From an uncultured Lachnospiraceae bacterium (GTDB taxonomy: Bacteria > Bacillota > Clostridia > Lachnospirales > Lachnospiraceae): 7,836 nucleotides of DNA. The notes under the pieces are model-generated. The model was not told where the DNA came from and did no database searches. It saw only the letters and a program-made list of their open reading frames with translations. The position numbers and the translations under genes are program-made. Positions 7,469-7,836 of this stretch are shown here, piece after piece (the first letter of the stretch is position 1; every line of letters starts with the position of its first letter). The DNA is taken from NCBI GenBank assembly GCA_902782965.1, contig CACZPG010000166.1:1-7836 (forward strand), read 5' to 3'.

Positions 7469-7533
7469 TTAAACACCCTCTTCAATATTAAAATTAACAC
7501 CCCTGTAAATAATAAACATATTATTTCATTCAT
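7465..7533 (-). CDS. Possible 22-residue hydrophobic leader peptide overlapping ppk
   Basis: A 22-codon ORF starts at ATG 7533-7531, about 10 nt after the expected transcription start, and ends at a TGA sharing an ATGA with the ppk start. The peptide begins MNEII, has a hydrophobic stretch (CLLFTGVLILIL) and ends in basic KRVFK, like a single membrane span. The 4-nt overlap is typical of translational coupling. Against it: there is no visible Shine-Dalgarno site before its ATG, and AT-rich DNA readily gives hydrophobic codons by chance. It could be a leader ORF, a small membrane protein, or nothing. Confidence 0.3.
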   Translation of the reverse strand: MNEIICLLFTGVLILILKRVFK

Positions 7534-7548
7534 CAGTTACAATACTTT

Positions 7549-7577
7549 ATTATAATATTTTATACACTTTTTTGCCA
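7549..7577 (-). promoter_or_regulatory. Candidate sigma-A promoter of the ppk operon
   Basis: The minus strand carries a perfect TATAAT (7554-7549) in very AT-rich DNA. A 17-nt spacer separates it from TGGCAA (7577-7572), a poor 3-of-6 match to TTGACA. Transcription would start near 7542, giving a leader of about 75 nt before ppk. It lies between the upstream terminator and ppk, as expected. The weak -35 may mean activator dependence or a different element; no Pho box was recognised. Confidence 0.45.
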
Positions 7578-7612
7578 CTATTCTTTTTTATACTTTACGC
7601 GTGGGGCGTGTT

Positions 7613-7625
7613 TTGCCAACGGCAA
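7613..7625. other. Short inverted repeat TTGCC-AAC-GGCAA
   Basis: A 5-bp inverted repeat with a 3-nt gap, about 36 nt upstream of the -35 candidate and next to GC-rich DNA containing ACGCGT (7597-7602) in otherwise AT-rich surroundings. It could be an operator half-site pair or a minor hairpin after the terminator. It is too short to be sure. Confidence 0.2.
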
Positions 7626-7642
7626 CTATTTACCTCAATGTG

Positions 7643-7678
7643 AAAAGCCGGTTAATCCTGTTTTGGGACTAACCGGCT
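7643..7678 (-). terminator. Hairpin terminator of the upstream gene
   Basis: On the minus strand AGCCGGTTAGTCC (7678-7666) pairs with GGATTAACCGGCT (7658-7646) over 13 bp with one G-T wobble, around a 7-nt loop. A short run of four T (7646-7643, including the closing T) follows, then CACATT. It lies 71 nt after the stop of the partial gene at the window edge. The T run is short but the stem is strong. On the plus strand the hairpin is followed by CTTCC instead, so the minus direction fits better. Confidence 0.75.
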
Positions 7679-7749
7679 CTTCCGGAGAATCTTTAATAAA
7701 GGGAGTTACTATCACCTTTTGACACGATATAACTTGCTTCTTTTATCTG

Positions 7750-7836
7750 TTATTTCTTATCTTCACCTATTCCATCTACCTTGATTATGAATTTTGTATC
7801 ACCCTTCATATCCTCGGATATACCGGCAAAGGATTC
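7750..7836 (-). CDS. C-terminal end of an unrecognised protein (partial)
   Basis: An open frame runs from the window edge to a TAA stop (7752-7750), giving the last 28 residues of a protein. It starts ESFAGISEDMKGDT and ends with a strand-like FIIKVDGIG and a charged EDKK tail. The frame is supported by ordinary codon use and by the terminator 71 nt downstream. The fragment is too short to name a family or location. It is probably a separate transcription unit from ppk. Confidence 0.6.
   Translation of the reverse strand, partial: ESFAGISEDMKGDTKFIIKVDGIGEDKK

Noticed and set aside
7572..7625. Possible sigma-54 or Pho-box promoter around TTGGCA and TGGCAA
   Set aside because: There is no TGGC-N8-TTGC spacing and no regular TTAACA-like direct repeats; the TATAAT-based promoter is simpler.

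Overview
The window looks like a chromosomal segment from a low-to-moderate-GC Bacillota, most likely a clostridial, Lachnospiraceae-type bacterium. This is inferred from the strong Shine-Dalgarno sites, AT-rich codon use and gene content, and no phylogenetic test was possible. Every supported gene lies on the minus strand, so the window reads right to left. There are no rRNA or tRNA genes, no insertion sequences and no CRISPR arrays.

Layout in transcription order: (1) the last 28 codons of an unrecognised gene (7750-7836), followed by a hairpin terminator (7643-7678). (2) A promoter candidate with a perfect TATAAT box (7549-7577), then a possible 22-codon hydrophobic leader ORF (7465-7533) whose stop overlaps the start of the next gene in an ATGA. 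(3) ppk, polyphosphate kinase (5411-7468). (4) A PhoR-like membrane sensor histidine kinase (3949-5403), 7 nt after ppk and with no response regulator beside it. (5) A small GerMN-like lipoprotein (3395-3898). (6) An enlarged comEC DNA-uptake channel gene (153-3392), 2 nt after the lipoprotein. (7) A short tail (1-152) with a perfect Shine-Dalgarno sequence and an imperfect tandem duplication of about 71 bp, leading into whatever gene follows.

Genes 3 to 6 are tightly packed and are probably one operon. Polyphosphate kinase next to a PhoR-like kinase suggests a link to phosphate or stress. A histidine kinase followed by a GerMN-like lipoprotein resembles the actinobacterial MtrB-LpqB pair, where the lipoprotein modulates the kinase. 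ComEC moves single-stranded DNA across the membrane; its link to the other three is only by position.

Most of the window is ordinary housekeeping content. The unusual part is ComEC: at 1079 residues it is about 300 longer than typical relatives. The excess lies in three low-complexity insertions: a Gly-Asn hexapeptide repeat, a strongly basic Lys-Gly-Asn linker, and a strongly acidic Glu-Gly repeat built on a 24-bp DNA unit inside the metallo-beta-lactamase domain. That DNA unit repeatedly spells a 9-nt perfect complement to the 16S rRNA anti-Shine-Dalgarno sequence.
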